Part shown: piece after piece, positions 54,996 to 61,664 of the stretch
Numbering within the stretch: position 1 is the first letter of the stretch
Layout of the letters: every line of letters starts with the position of its first letter
Assembly: GCA_910587715.1 (NCBI GenBank)
Contig: CAJUMV010000002.1
Span: forward strand, 92,474-156,473
DNA from: an uncultured Lachnospiraceae bacterium
GTDB taxonomy: Bacteria > Bacillota > Clostridia > Lachnospirales > Lachnospiraceae
DNA: 64,000 nucleotides
Direction of reading: 5' to 3'
Made by a program: the position numbers and the translations under genes
The notes under the pieces: generated by a model
Seen by the model: only the letters and a program-made list of their open reading frames with translations
Database searches by the model: none
Told to the model about the DNA's origin: nothing

Positions 54996-56014
54996 CTTTC
55001 ACCTCCCAATATTCTTTGCACCGATATATCTTTCTGCCCTATTATGCCTATATTTGCTTCCAGCAAATTTTTATCTACCTCATTTCCATTTAACCATTGA
55101 ACAATGGCTTTGGGTAAATTCACCCCCGCTATATGGCTAAACGGATATCCGCCACCAAATCTTGCATTCATTTCTAAAATATAAACTTTCTCATCTTCAA
55201 CAAACATATCCACATCCATATTACCAATATGTTTTGTCAATACCGACAAGTTGATCGCCGTTTCTCTGATTAAAGGATCTTCCACTATTTCTGCACAGTC
55301 AGTTTCACCTGAACGCATTGCTATTTTCTTCCGAATCACGGTGCTGCGATAATTGCCGTCCAAATCATTAATATTGTCAACACCATATTCTTGACCACTC
55401 ATTTTTTGCTGAAAAATTATACACTTTTGGATATCGTTCGCGGATTCATATTTAAGATACGAATTAAAAATTTCACGTTTAGCTTTCTTAAACAACACAT
55501 TTAATTCTTCTTCGTTTTCTGCTTCATATATATCAATAGACCCCATCCCCCACCTTGGTTTTATCATGATTGGGAAAGATAAATGTTGCTTTTCCAAGGC
55601 TTCATATAAATCCTGAATATCGCAAAAAGTCTGTGGCACACAAAAGCCATTTTCTTTCAAGAATTGATACGTCAGCCACTTATCATTGCATATTTCTACA
55701 ATTCTTAGTTCTGAAACAATAAGCCTTACTCCAATTTTATCGAATTTCATCCTGTTTTTCGCCAAAACGGGAATATCCACATCAAATAGCGGGATAATAG
55801 CATTTATATTCTCTTTCTGGCAATAATCCAAAAGAAACGGAATATATTCATCACTGTATATCATAGGCGTACAGGTTGCTTTATCTGCTGCTTCCATCGC
55901 AGAAGAATAAATGGAACTGTTCGCTGCATGAACCGTTCCCATATCTCCCAATACATCTTTAAAATATTTAATCAAATAGCTTCTTCTTCCCGCAGACGTA
56001 AATAAAATATTCAT
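54992..56014 (-). CDS. ATP-grasp carboxylate-amine ligase-like protein, first gene of left operon
   Basis: The start at 56014 (MNILFTSAGRR) follows GGAG by about seven bases; an upstream in-frame codon at 56038 is unlikely. The 340-residue ATP-grasp protein has an N-terminal Rossmann-like part (ILFTSAGRRSYLIKYF), the middle ATP lid PIMIKPRWGMGSIDIYEA and the metal-binding EMNARFGGGYPFSH. The family joins a carboxylate to an amine with ATP. In glycan loci such proteins attach amino acids to uronic acids or amino sugars. Its start codon is 92 bases from the left 20-base inverted repeat, so an inverted promoter would read straight into it. Confidence 0.9.
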   Translation of the reverse strand: MNILFTSAGRRSYLIKYFKDVLGDMGTVHAANSSIYSSAMEAADKATCTPMIYSDEYIPFLLDYCQKENINAIIPLFDVDIPVLAKNRMKFDKIGVRLIVSELRIVEICNDKWLTYQFLKENGFCVPQTFCDIQDLYEALEKQHLSFPIMIKPRWGMGSIDIYEAENEEELNVLFKKAKREIFNSYLKYESANDIQKCIIFQQKMSGQEYGVDNINDLDGNYRSTVIRKKIAMRSGETDCAEIVEDPLIRETAINLSVLTKHIGNMDVDMFVEDEKVYILEMNARFGGGYPFSHIAGVNLPKAIVQWLNGNEVDKNLLEANIGIIGQKDISVQRILGGER

Positions 56015-56086
56015 CTTAATCTCCACGTATTCATCCACAAAAATATGTCTGGGGTTACATAGATTTCTCTTCCATTTATAATAAAA

Positions 56087-56115
56087 TTGAGATGCAACGA
56101 TACAGTTTCTATAAA
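56087..56115 (+). promoter_or_regulatory. Recombinase promoter split by the left inverted repeat
   Basis: TTGAGA (56087-56092), exactly 17 bases, TATAAA (56110-56115); each hexamer matches consensus in five of six. The -35 is outside the invertible segment, the -10 is inside the 20-base repeat. It drives the recombinase in the orientation shown. Confidence 0.65.
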
Positions 56116-56125
56116 ATGTTATCTT
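56106..56125 (+). repeat. Left inverted repeat (IRL)
   Basis: TTTCTATAAAATGTTATCTT. Its exact reverse complement lies at 56818-56837. Identity stops at both edges (G before and G after here; A before and C after in the other), marking a discrete 20-base site. Confidence 0.95.
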
Positions 56126-56135
56126 GAAAATTACA

Positions 56136-56152
56136 AAGGAGGCTTAAAAGTG
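56136..56152 (+). promoter_or_regulatory. Strong ribosome site that sets the recombinase GTG start
   Basis: AAAGGAGG (56136-56143), seven bases, GTG (56150-56152). It lies just inside the left repeat and moves with the gene on inversion. Confidence 0.85.
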
Positions 56153-56731
56153 GGAACAACGCAACCCATCCGTACAAATGATGAAATTCAGGATTTAAAA
56201 GAATACTTCCTGAATAAAGGAGAAACACGAAACTATGTGTTGGTGACAATGGGATTAAATACCGCACTGAGAATCAGCGATTTACTGGAATTAACTTGGA
56301 AGGATGTCTGGAATTTTTCCAGAGGCTGCTTTAGACAACATATTATGCTGACAGAGCATAAGACAAAGAAAAATCAGGCAGTATATCTGAATTCGTCCTG
56401 TATAGATGCACTGAAACAGCTCAAAGGTGAATTATCTGAGGAAATTACTCCTGAGCTTTACATATTTCAAAGCAGAGTAGGAAAGAATCAGCATATCGGG
56501 CGCAATCGCGCCTATGTGCTGATCAAGAAAGCCTGGAATGAGTTGGGATATGAAGGGAATGTGAGCTGCCATTCTCTGAGAAAAACGTTTGGCTATCATG
56601 CATGGAAGGACGGGGTCTCTCCCGCCGTGATTATGAACATCTATAACCATTCGTCCATGGAGATTACCAAGAGATACCTTGCGATCGAGCAGGATGACAG
56701 GGATGAAGTATACCGTAAGATGGAATTATAG
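56150..56731 (+). CDS. Single-domain tyrosine recombinase (FimB/FimE-sized DNA invertase)
   Basis: The start is GTG at 56150, set by AAAGGAGG; an upstream in-frame start at 56087 would cross the repeat. The 193-residue protein is only the catalytic domain, as in FimB/FimE, without the N-terminal core-binding domain of phage integrases. All six catalytic positions are visible: R41 (TALRISDLL), a lysine at K71-K74 (HKTKK), H141-x-x-R144 (HSLRKTFGYH), H167 (NHSS) and the nucleophile Y176 (KRYLA). It should cut and rejoin the two 20-base repeats that flank it, inverting its own gene together with the outward promoter. Host factors may help, as with fim; none is identifiable here. Confidence 0.93.
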   Translation: MGTTQPIRTNDEIQDLKEYFLNKGETRNYVLVTMGLNTALRISDLLELTWKDVWNFSRGCFRQHIMLTEHKTKKNQAVYLNSSCIDALKQLKGELSEEITPELYIFQSRVGKNQHIGRNRAYVLIKKAWNELGYEGNVSCHSLRKTFGYHAWKDGVSPAVIMNIYNHSSMEITKRYLAIEQDDRDEVYRKMEL

Positions 56732-56771
56732 GCTTGCCAGACAGGAAAAAAATATATAATTTGTAAAAAGT

Positions 56772-56800
56772 TTGCAACATGGGAACAATTATATTATAAT
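56772..56800 (+). promoter_or_regulatory. Outward promoter at the right end of the invertible segment
   Basis: TTGCAA (56772-56777), exactly 17 bases, TATAAT (56795-56800). The -10 is perfect. It reads through the right inverted repeat into the GT2-led operon (start 56904; leader about 97 bases). Inversion would place it upstream of the ATP-grasp gene on the other strand. Confidence 0.8.
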
Positions 56801-56817
56801 GGACTGTAGAATTTGAG

Positions 56818-56837
56818 AAGATAACATTTTATAGAAA
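56818..56837 (-). repeat. Right inverted repeat (IRR)
   Basis: AAGATAACATTTTATAGAAA, the exact reverse complement of 56106-56125. On the minus strand TATAAA here (56828-56833) has TTTGCA 16 bases upstream (56850-56855), a weaker mirror of the recombinase promoter. Confidence 0.95.
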
Positions 56838-56838
56838 T

Positions 56839-56859
56839 TGCATTGCTTTTGCAAATGCA
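56839..56859 (+). promoter_or_regulatory. Leader hairpin of the right-hand operon
   Basis: TGCATTGC-tttt-GC(A)AATGCA: an eight-base stem with one bulged A, in the leader between the right repeat and the GT2 start. It may act on leader RNA or bind a protein; no terminator T-run follows. Confidence 0.4.
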
Positions 56860-56903
56860 TTTTAAAGGGATATGAATCGCCAACAATTTGAAAGGAATGC
56901 CAC

Positions 56904-57896
56904 ATGGAATCTTCTATTATTATGGACAATTTGGCGGCGTTTGTCAGCATCATAGTTCCTGTCTACAATGTGGAAGAATATTTACAACCCTGTATTGACA
57001 GTATTTTAGGCCAGACTTATTCAAACTTTGAACTGCTTCTTGTGGACGACGGTTCCACAGATGGTTCAGGGGCAATCTGTGACACGGTGGCGAATACCGA
57101 CCCGCGAATTAAAGTGATTCATAAGCCAAACGGCGGTTTATCAGATGCCAGAAATCATGGTATGCAATATGTGCAAGGGAAATATATCACGTTTATCGAC
57201 AGCGACGACACGGTAGCATCGGATTTTCTTTCTATAATGGTTGCAAAGGCGGAAGAACAGAATGCCGACATTGTACAATGCAGCTTCGCATTACAGGAGA
57301 AAAATCTGCACACTGGTACGAAATCGGAATTTTCCTGCAATGGCAGCGACGGATTAAGACGGTTTCTAATTCGAGACACGGTATATGTCGCGGCATGTGG
57401 GAAATTGTACAAAAGGGAGCTGTTTCAGGATATCGAATTTCCCCTTGGCAGAATTAACGAAGATCACTGTACAGTATATAAAACCATATACAGGGCAAAT
57501 AAAATCATCTGCATCGACTATGCTCTCTACTGGCACAGAATGCGTGCAGGCAGCATTATGCACACTCCTTTTTCAGGAAAAAACTTAGAATTGATAACTG
57601 TAGCAGATGAAATTCGTCTCTTTCTGGGAGAAGAGCAGGATGCCTTTCGAGAAGAAATCGACTATTATGAGTATAAAACAGCTATGATCCTGTTAAATTC
57701 TTTGTTTTCTTCGGAAGCGCGTAAAGATTATCCCATAGAAAAACAACAATTGATAAAGACTCTATTATCGCTGAACAATACAAATCCCTACTTATCATTT
57801 AAGGATAAATGTATCAACACATTTTTGAAAATAAGTCCTTTTATGTACGGACAAACCATAAGACATTATAGAAAGGTTACATCCCATGGTACCTAA
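56904..57896 (+). CDS. GT2-family glycosyltransferase, first gene of right-hand operon
   Basis: A 330-residue protein. GT2 core: FVSIIVPVYNVEEYLQPCIDSILGQTYSNFELLLVDDGSTDGSGAICD-type N-terminus, HKPNGGLSDARNHGM, and FIDSDDTV for metal binding (near residue 97). No membrane helices. GAAAGGA is seven bases before the ATG. It resembles the GT2 at 23167-24174 more than the polyprenyl GT2s, so it probably adds a repeat-unit sugar. It is the first gene read from the promoter of the invertible segment and overlaps the next gene by 11 bases. Confidence 0.95.
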   Translation: MESSIIMDNLAAFVSIIVPVYNVEEYLQPCIDSILGQTYSNFELLLVDDGSTDGSGAICDTVANTDPRIKVIHKPNGGLSDARNHGMQYVQGKYITFIDSDDTVASDFLSIMVAKAEEQNADIVQCSFALQEKNLHTGTKSEFSCNGSDGLRRFLIRDTVYVAACGKLYKRELFQDIEFPLGRINEDHCTVYKTIYRANKIICIDYALYWHRMRAGSIMHTPFSGKNLELITVADEIRLFLGEEQDAFREEIDYYEYKTAMILLNSLFSSEARKDYPIEKQQLIKTLLSLNNTNPYLSFKDKCINTFLKISPFMYGQTIRHYRKVTSHGT

Positions 57897-58986
57897 ATTT
57901 GTCAAGAGATCAGCTTCTCTTTATAGAAGGACAAAATTTTGCTGCTCACCCCGGTATCGAATGTTTATCAAAGACCGTGACAGGAAAAAAATCATATATC
58001 TATCCGAGACCGATCATACCAATCTCGGAGATCATGCTATCCTCTATGCGCAGCACAGACTATTAGATGGGGCAATACCGAATCTTTTGAAATATTCATT
58101 TACCAGAAGAGAATGCCTGTTTGCCTTTGAACAAATACAAAAAGGAATTTGTAAACAGGATATCATATTAATTCCCGGCGGCGGATGGATCGGGACGCTA
58201 TGGAAAGTTAGCGGAGAATTGTTTCTCAGCTTTCTCGAAACGTTTAAGGATAACAGAATTATTGTTTTTCCGCAGACGATTTATTTTGAAAATACCACAT
58301 ATGGAGCCGCGCAGAAAAAAAGATTTTATGATGCGGTAAAAAATTGCAAGGATATCCTTCTGTATGTAAGAGATACCAATTCTTATCGTTTTTTGCAGAA
58401 TCAAATGCCAGAGCAGAACAGCAGAATTCAATATCGGTTAGCGCCTGACATGGTTTTAAGTTTACAGCCCGGAATACAGATGCCCAAAAAGGAATATATT
58501 CTTTTTGTTATGAGACAGGATTTGGAAAAAGTAACGGATGCTGGGCAGATAGAGCAACTGAAAAAAAGGATAACGGACAGTGGCATGGAGATCAGATATG
58601 GCGATACGCATACGTCAAAAGCCGTTGCGCCCCAAAACCGGGAAACTGCGTTGCATAAAAAGTGGGAAGAGTTTGCAAAGGCCAGACTTGTTATAACCGA
58701 CCGGCTCCACGGAATGTTGTTTGCGGTAATAAACGGGACGCCATGCATTGCTTTAGACAATCTGAGCAATAAGGTAAAAGGTGTTTATGATGAATGGCTG
58801 ACCGACAATCCCGGTGTTTGTTTTCTTAATGCAGAGACTTTAAGCGACGATGCTCTATACAAATGCGTCGAACGGCTTTTGGCTGCCAGTAGTCATCCAT
58901 ATCAAAAAGAGGTATATGCCTCTTATTTTAAAAATATGACGGATGCTGCCATCCGTCCAAAAGAGGTTTCCAATGGAAAAGGTTAA
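57886..58986 (+). CDS. Polysaccharide pyruvyl transferase-family protein
   Basis: A 366-residue GT-B-fold protein of the PF04230-type family. Landmarks are SETDHTNLGDHAILYAQ, the LIPGGGWIGTLW glycine block and VITDRLHGMLFAVINGTPCIALDN near the C-terminus. The family transfers pyruvate from phosphoenolpyruvate to make acidic ketals on glycans. It starts within the last 11 bases of the GT2 gene and overlaps the radical SAM start by 14 bases, so it is tightly coupled. Cytoplasmic. Confidence 0.92.
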   Translation: MVPKFVKRSASLYRRTKFCCSPRYRMFIKDRDRKKIIYLSETDHTNLGDHAILYAQHRLLDGAIPNLLKYSFTRRECLFAFEQIQKGICKQDIILIPGGGWIGTLWKVSGELFLSFLETFKDNRIIVFPQTIYFENTTYGAAQKKRFYDAVKNCKDILLYVRDTNSYRFLQNQMPEQNSRIQYRLAPDMVLSLQPGIQMPKKEYILFVMRQDLEKVTDAGQIEQLKKRITDSGMEIRYGDTHTSKAVAPQNRETALHKKWEEFAKARLVITDRLHGMLFAVINGTPCIALDNLSNKVKGVYDEWLTDNPGVCFLNAETLSDDALYKCVERLLAASSHPYQKEVYASYFKNMTDAAIRPKEVSNGKG

Positions 58987-60103
58987 AAAAATAATATTGA
59001 TACATGTTCCGATATCGATATGCAATTTTCGCTGTCATTACTGTTATCTGGCACAGCGCAAGGAATGCTATCAGGGGATTCAACCCCATATGAAATATAC
59101 ACCGCAGCAGGTAGCGGCGGCGTTGTCAAAGGATCGCTTGTCCGGGCTTGCATTCATCAATATATGTGCAGCCGGCGAAACGCTGTTGACGGAAAACATT
59201 GACCTGTATATTAAGGCACTCGCAGAGGAGGGACATTACATTGAAGTAGTCACAAATCTTACGATCACCCCTATGCTGGAAAAAATTTTGCAGCTAGATG
59301 CTGTGCTATTAAAGCGGATTGAATTTAAGTGCTCTTTTCATTATTTGGAATTGAAAGAGAAAAACTTATTGCATGTGTTTGCAGAGAATGTGAACAAAAT
59401 CTGGAACGCGGGCGCATCCGCAAATATAGAGATTACGCCGAGCGATGAGCTGATTCCCTATATTGATGAAGTAAAGGAATTTTCCATGAAGCATTTCGGC
59501 GCCTTGCCGCATATTACGATAGCGAGGGATGACAGAACTAAGGGGATAGACTATCTGACCAATTTAAATATGGACGAGTACGACCAGACATGGTCTACTT
59601 TTAAATCAGGTTTTTGGGAATATAAAAAAACGATATTCGGAAAGAAGCAAAGAAATTTTTGCTATGCTGGAATGTGGTCTCTGTATGTCAATTTAGCGAC
59701 CGGAGTAGCACGTCAATGCTATTGCGGAAATATCCTTGGCAATATATTTGAGAACCCAAATGAACCGCTTAGGGAAAAGCCCATCGGAAAATGTAGTCGT
59801 GCGCACTGTTACAATGGACATGCACTTCTCACTTTAGGATTGATTCCAGGCGCAACACAGATTAGATATGGCGATATTCGTAACCGAATAAAAGAAGATG
59901 GCTCCGAATGGCTACAGCCAGAACTGAAAGCTTTTTTTAACACAAAATTGGCGGAGAGCAATTCCGAATATTCTATGCGGCAAAAAAGAAAAGCGATATT
60001 GCAAAACAATATTGATTTCTTAAAGCAGCTGCCCACAAAAGTGACACGTAAAGCGCATCGTGTTTTGGATGAATTGAGAAAAGAAACAAAAAGGGAAAAA
60101 TGA
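58973..60103 (+). CDS. Radical SAM protein with C-terminal Cys cluster
   Basis: The start at 58973 (MEKVKK) has AGAGG about eight bases upstream; an in-frame start ten codons earlier lacks one. The 376-residue protein has the radical SAM CxxxCxxC as C17, C21, C24 (ICNFRCHYCYLA) and a SPASM/Twitch-like Cys set downstream (FCYAGMWS, ARQCYCGNILG, GKCSRAHCYNGH), suited to additional iron-sulfur clusters. Those additional clusters are typical of enzymes modifying peptides or sugars. Being inside a glycan operon, it may build an unusual sugar or amino-acid decoration; the substrate is unknown. Confidence 0.9.
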   Translation: MEKVKKIILIHVPISICNFRCHYCYLAQRKECYQGIQPHMKYTPQQVAAALSKDRLSGLAFINICAAGETLLTENIDLYIKALAEEGHYIEVVTNLTITPMLEKILQLDAVLLKRIEFKCSFHYLELKEKNLLHVFAENVNKIWNAGASANIEITPSDELIPYIDEVKEFSMKHFGALPHITIARDDRTKGIDYLTNLNMDEYDQTWSTFKSGFWEYKKTIFGKKQRNFCYAGMWSLYVNLATGVARQCYCGNILGNIFENPNEPLREKPIGKCSRAHCYNGHALLTLGLIPGATQIRYGDIRNRIKEDGSEWLQPELKAFFNTKLAESNSEYSMRQKRKAILQNNIDFLKQLPTKVTRKAHRVLDELRKETKREK

Positions 60104-60104
60104 A

Positions 60105-61640
60105 ATGACAAAAAATAAACAGCTGGCTGTCAATATCGTTGCGAGTATGTTTGCATTTGTTATGTCGGCCGGGATCAGCTTTTTTCTGTCACCCTATATT
60201 GTGGAAAATGTTGGTGAAGAAGCATACGGCTTTGTGAGTTTATCTGAAAATATAATTTCGTACTTCAGCATTGTTACAGTAGCGTTGAATTCCATGGCAA
60301 GTCGTTTTATTGCCATAGCCTATTTTAAGGACAACGTACAGGAAGCCAATGAATACTACAGTTCTGCTTTTTTTGCGAATCTCGCGCTTTGCCTTGTGTT
60401 TACTCCGATATTCTTGATTGGAATCATCAATATAAGCTGGCTGAATATAAGTCCGACTCTAATTGCAGATGTGCGGTTTTTGCTGGCATTTGTGGCAGCC
60501 AGTTTTATGCTGGATCTGTTGACCACAAATTTAGGCATTTCCTATTATGTCAAAAACAAATTATTTATTTCCTCTTTCATCTCGATGGGCGGGTATCTGA
60601 TTAAGGTTCTGCTGCTGCTCTTTTTATTCGGCACTCTTGACACGCATATTGCATATGTCGGTGTAGTCACTTTAATGGTCAACCTTTTTACACAGGGAAA
60701 TAATCTGTTGCAAAAAAGTCGGCTGCTGCCGGAATTAAAAATTAAGTCTGTATATTTTAAATTGGAAAAGATAAAGCAGTTGGTTGCTGCCGGAATCTGG
60801 AGCAGTATTACAAAAATTGGCAGTATACTGCAGGATGGTCTTGATCTGTTAGTCACAAACTTAATGATCAGTCCGAGCGATATGGGAGTATTGGCCATTT
60901 CAAAAACAATTCCTACTTTCATTAGCAGACTGCTTGTGACATTGGGCTCTTCTTTTATCCCTAATATGACGGAGTTATATGCCAAAGGTGAGTGGGAGCA
61001 GCTCAAAAGAAATATCAAACAGGCAATGAAGATCATCGGTATGTTGATTGACCTGCCTATCGCGCTGCTTATCGCGTTTGGGGATGTGTTTTTTCAGCTC
61101 TGGGTTCCGACGCAGGACGCAAAGCTCTTACAAATTTTGTCGATACTTGCCTTGACACCTTTTGTGGTCATGGGACCGGCAAACATCATACATAGTACTT
61201 TTACCGTGATAAATAGAATCAAAGTAAATTCTTTACTGATTTGTATAACAGGCTTTTTAAATGTATTCACTGTATATATCTTGTTAAAAAGTACCGGCGG
61301 TGGACTGTTTGTGGTAGCGGGCGTCAGTTCCATATACAGTATCCTGCGTAACGTTTTATATACGGTACCTTTCGGCGCAATTTATATAAAGTGCCCGTGG
61401 TATACTTTTTTCCCGGAAATCGGCAAAAGCATTCTGTCGGTAGTCGTGATAAGCAGTATTTCGCTTGGATTAAAAAGTCTCATGCCGGAAACGACGTGGT
61501 TTTGGTTCCTGCTTGCTGCTTGTTTTGCGGGTATGATTGGATTTGCTTTAAATTTCTATCTTGTGCTTGACACAGAGGATCGGGCATTATGTTTAGAAAA
61601 AACAATCCGGAAGTGGAAAAGGAGCAATGCCGGGCATTAG
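60105..61640 (+). CDS. Polysaccharide flippase (Wzx/MOP superfamily) of right-hand operon
   Basis: A 511-residue protein with about fourteen helices starting at NIVASMFAFVMSAGISFFLSPYIVENVGEEAYGF, typical of O-antigen/capsule flippases of the MOP superfamily. It begins one base after the radical SAM stop. It should export the repeat unit made by this operon. It is not a copy of the flippase at 50697-52139; both operons flanking the invertible segment thus carry their own exporter. Confidence 0.94.
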   Translation: MTKNKQLAVNIVASMFAFVMSAGISFFLSPYIVENVGEEAYGFVSLSENIISYFSIVTVALNSMASRFIAIAYFKDNVQEANEYYSSAFFANLALCLVFTPIFLIGIINISWLNISPTLIADVRFLLAFVAASFMLDLLTTNLGISYYVKNKLFISSFISMGGYLIKVLLLLFLFGTLDTHIAYVGVVTLMVNLFTQGNNLLQKSRLLPELKIKSVYFKLEKIKQLVAAGIWSSITKIGSILQDGLDLLVTNLMISPSDMGVLAISKTIPTFISRLLVTLGSSFIPNMTELYAKGEWEQLKRNIKQAMKIIGMLIDLPIALLIAFGDVFFQLWVPTQDAKLLQILSILALTPFVVMGPANIIHSTFTVINRIKVNSLLICITGFLNVFTVYILLKSTGGGLFVVAGVSSIYSILRNVLYTVPFGAIYIKCPWYTFFPEIGKSILSVVVISSISLGLKSLMPETTWFWFLLAACFAGMIGFALNFYLVLDTEDRALCLEKTIRKWKRSNAGH

Positions 61641-61664
61641 GAAAACATTTAGGGGGACTGAGAC

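Larger units (their letters stand above)
56106..56837. mobile_element. Invertible DNA segment carrying its own tyrosine recombinase and an outward promoter
   Basis: A 732-base element bounded by the perfect 20-base inverted repeats described separately. It contains the recombinase gene (56150-56731) and, at the right end, a promoter facing outward (56772-56800). Outside lie two divergent glycan operons. The layout combines features of the fim switch (FimB-sized tyrosine recombinase, short inverted repeats, a promoter inside) with that of Hin-type switches (recombinase inside the segment). No other phage or transposon gene is present, so it is a switch, not a prophage remnant. Confidence 0.85.

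Noticed and set aside
56077..56082. TATAAT as the recombinase promoter
   Set aside because: No acceptable -35 at 16-18 bases; the TTGAGA-17-TATAAA pair just downstream fits better.
56150..56731. Recombinase as a prophage or integrative-element integrase
   Set aside because: No other phage or conjugation gene, no tRNA target, only a catalytic domain, and inverted rather than direct flanking repeats.
56872..56955. Leader open frame starting at 56872
   Set aside because: Overlaps the GT2 start out of frame, with a poorly spaced ribosome site; no sign that it is translated.
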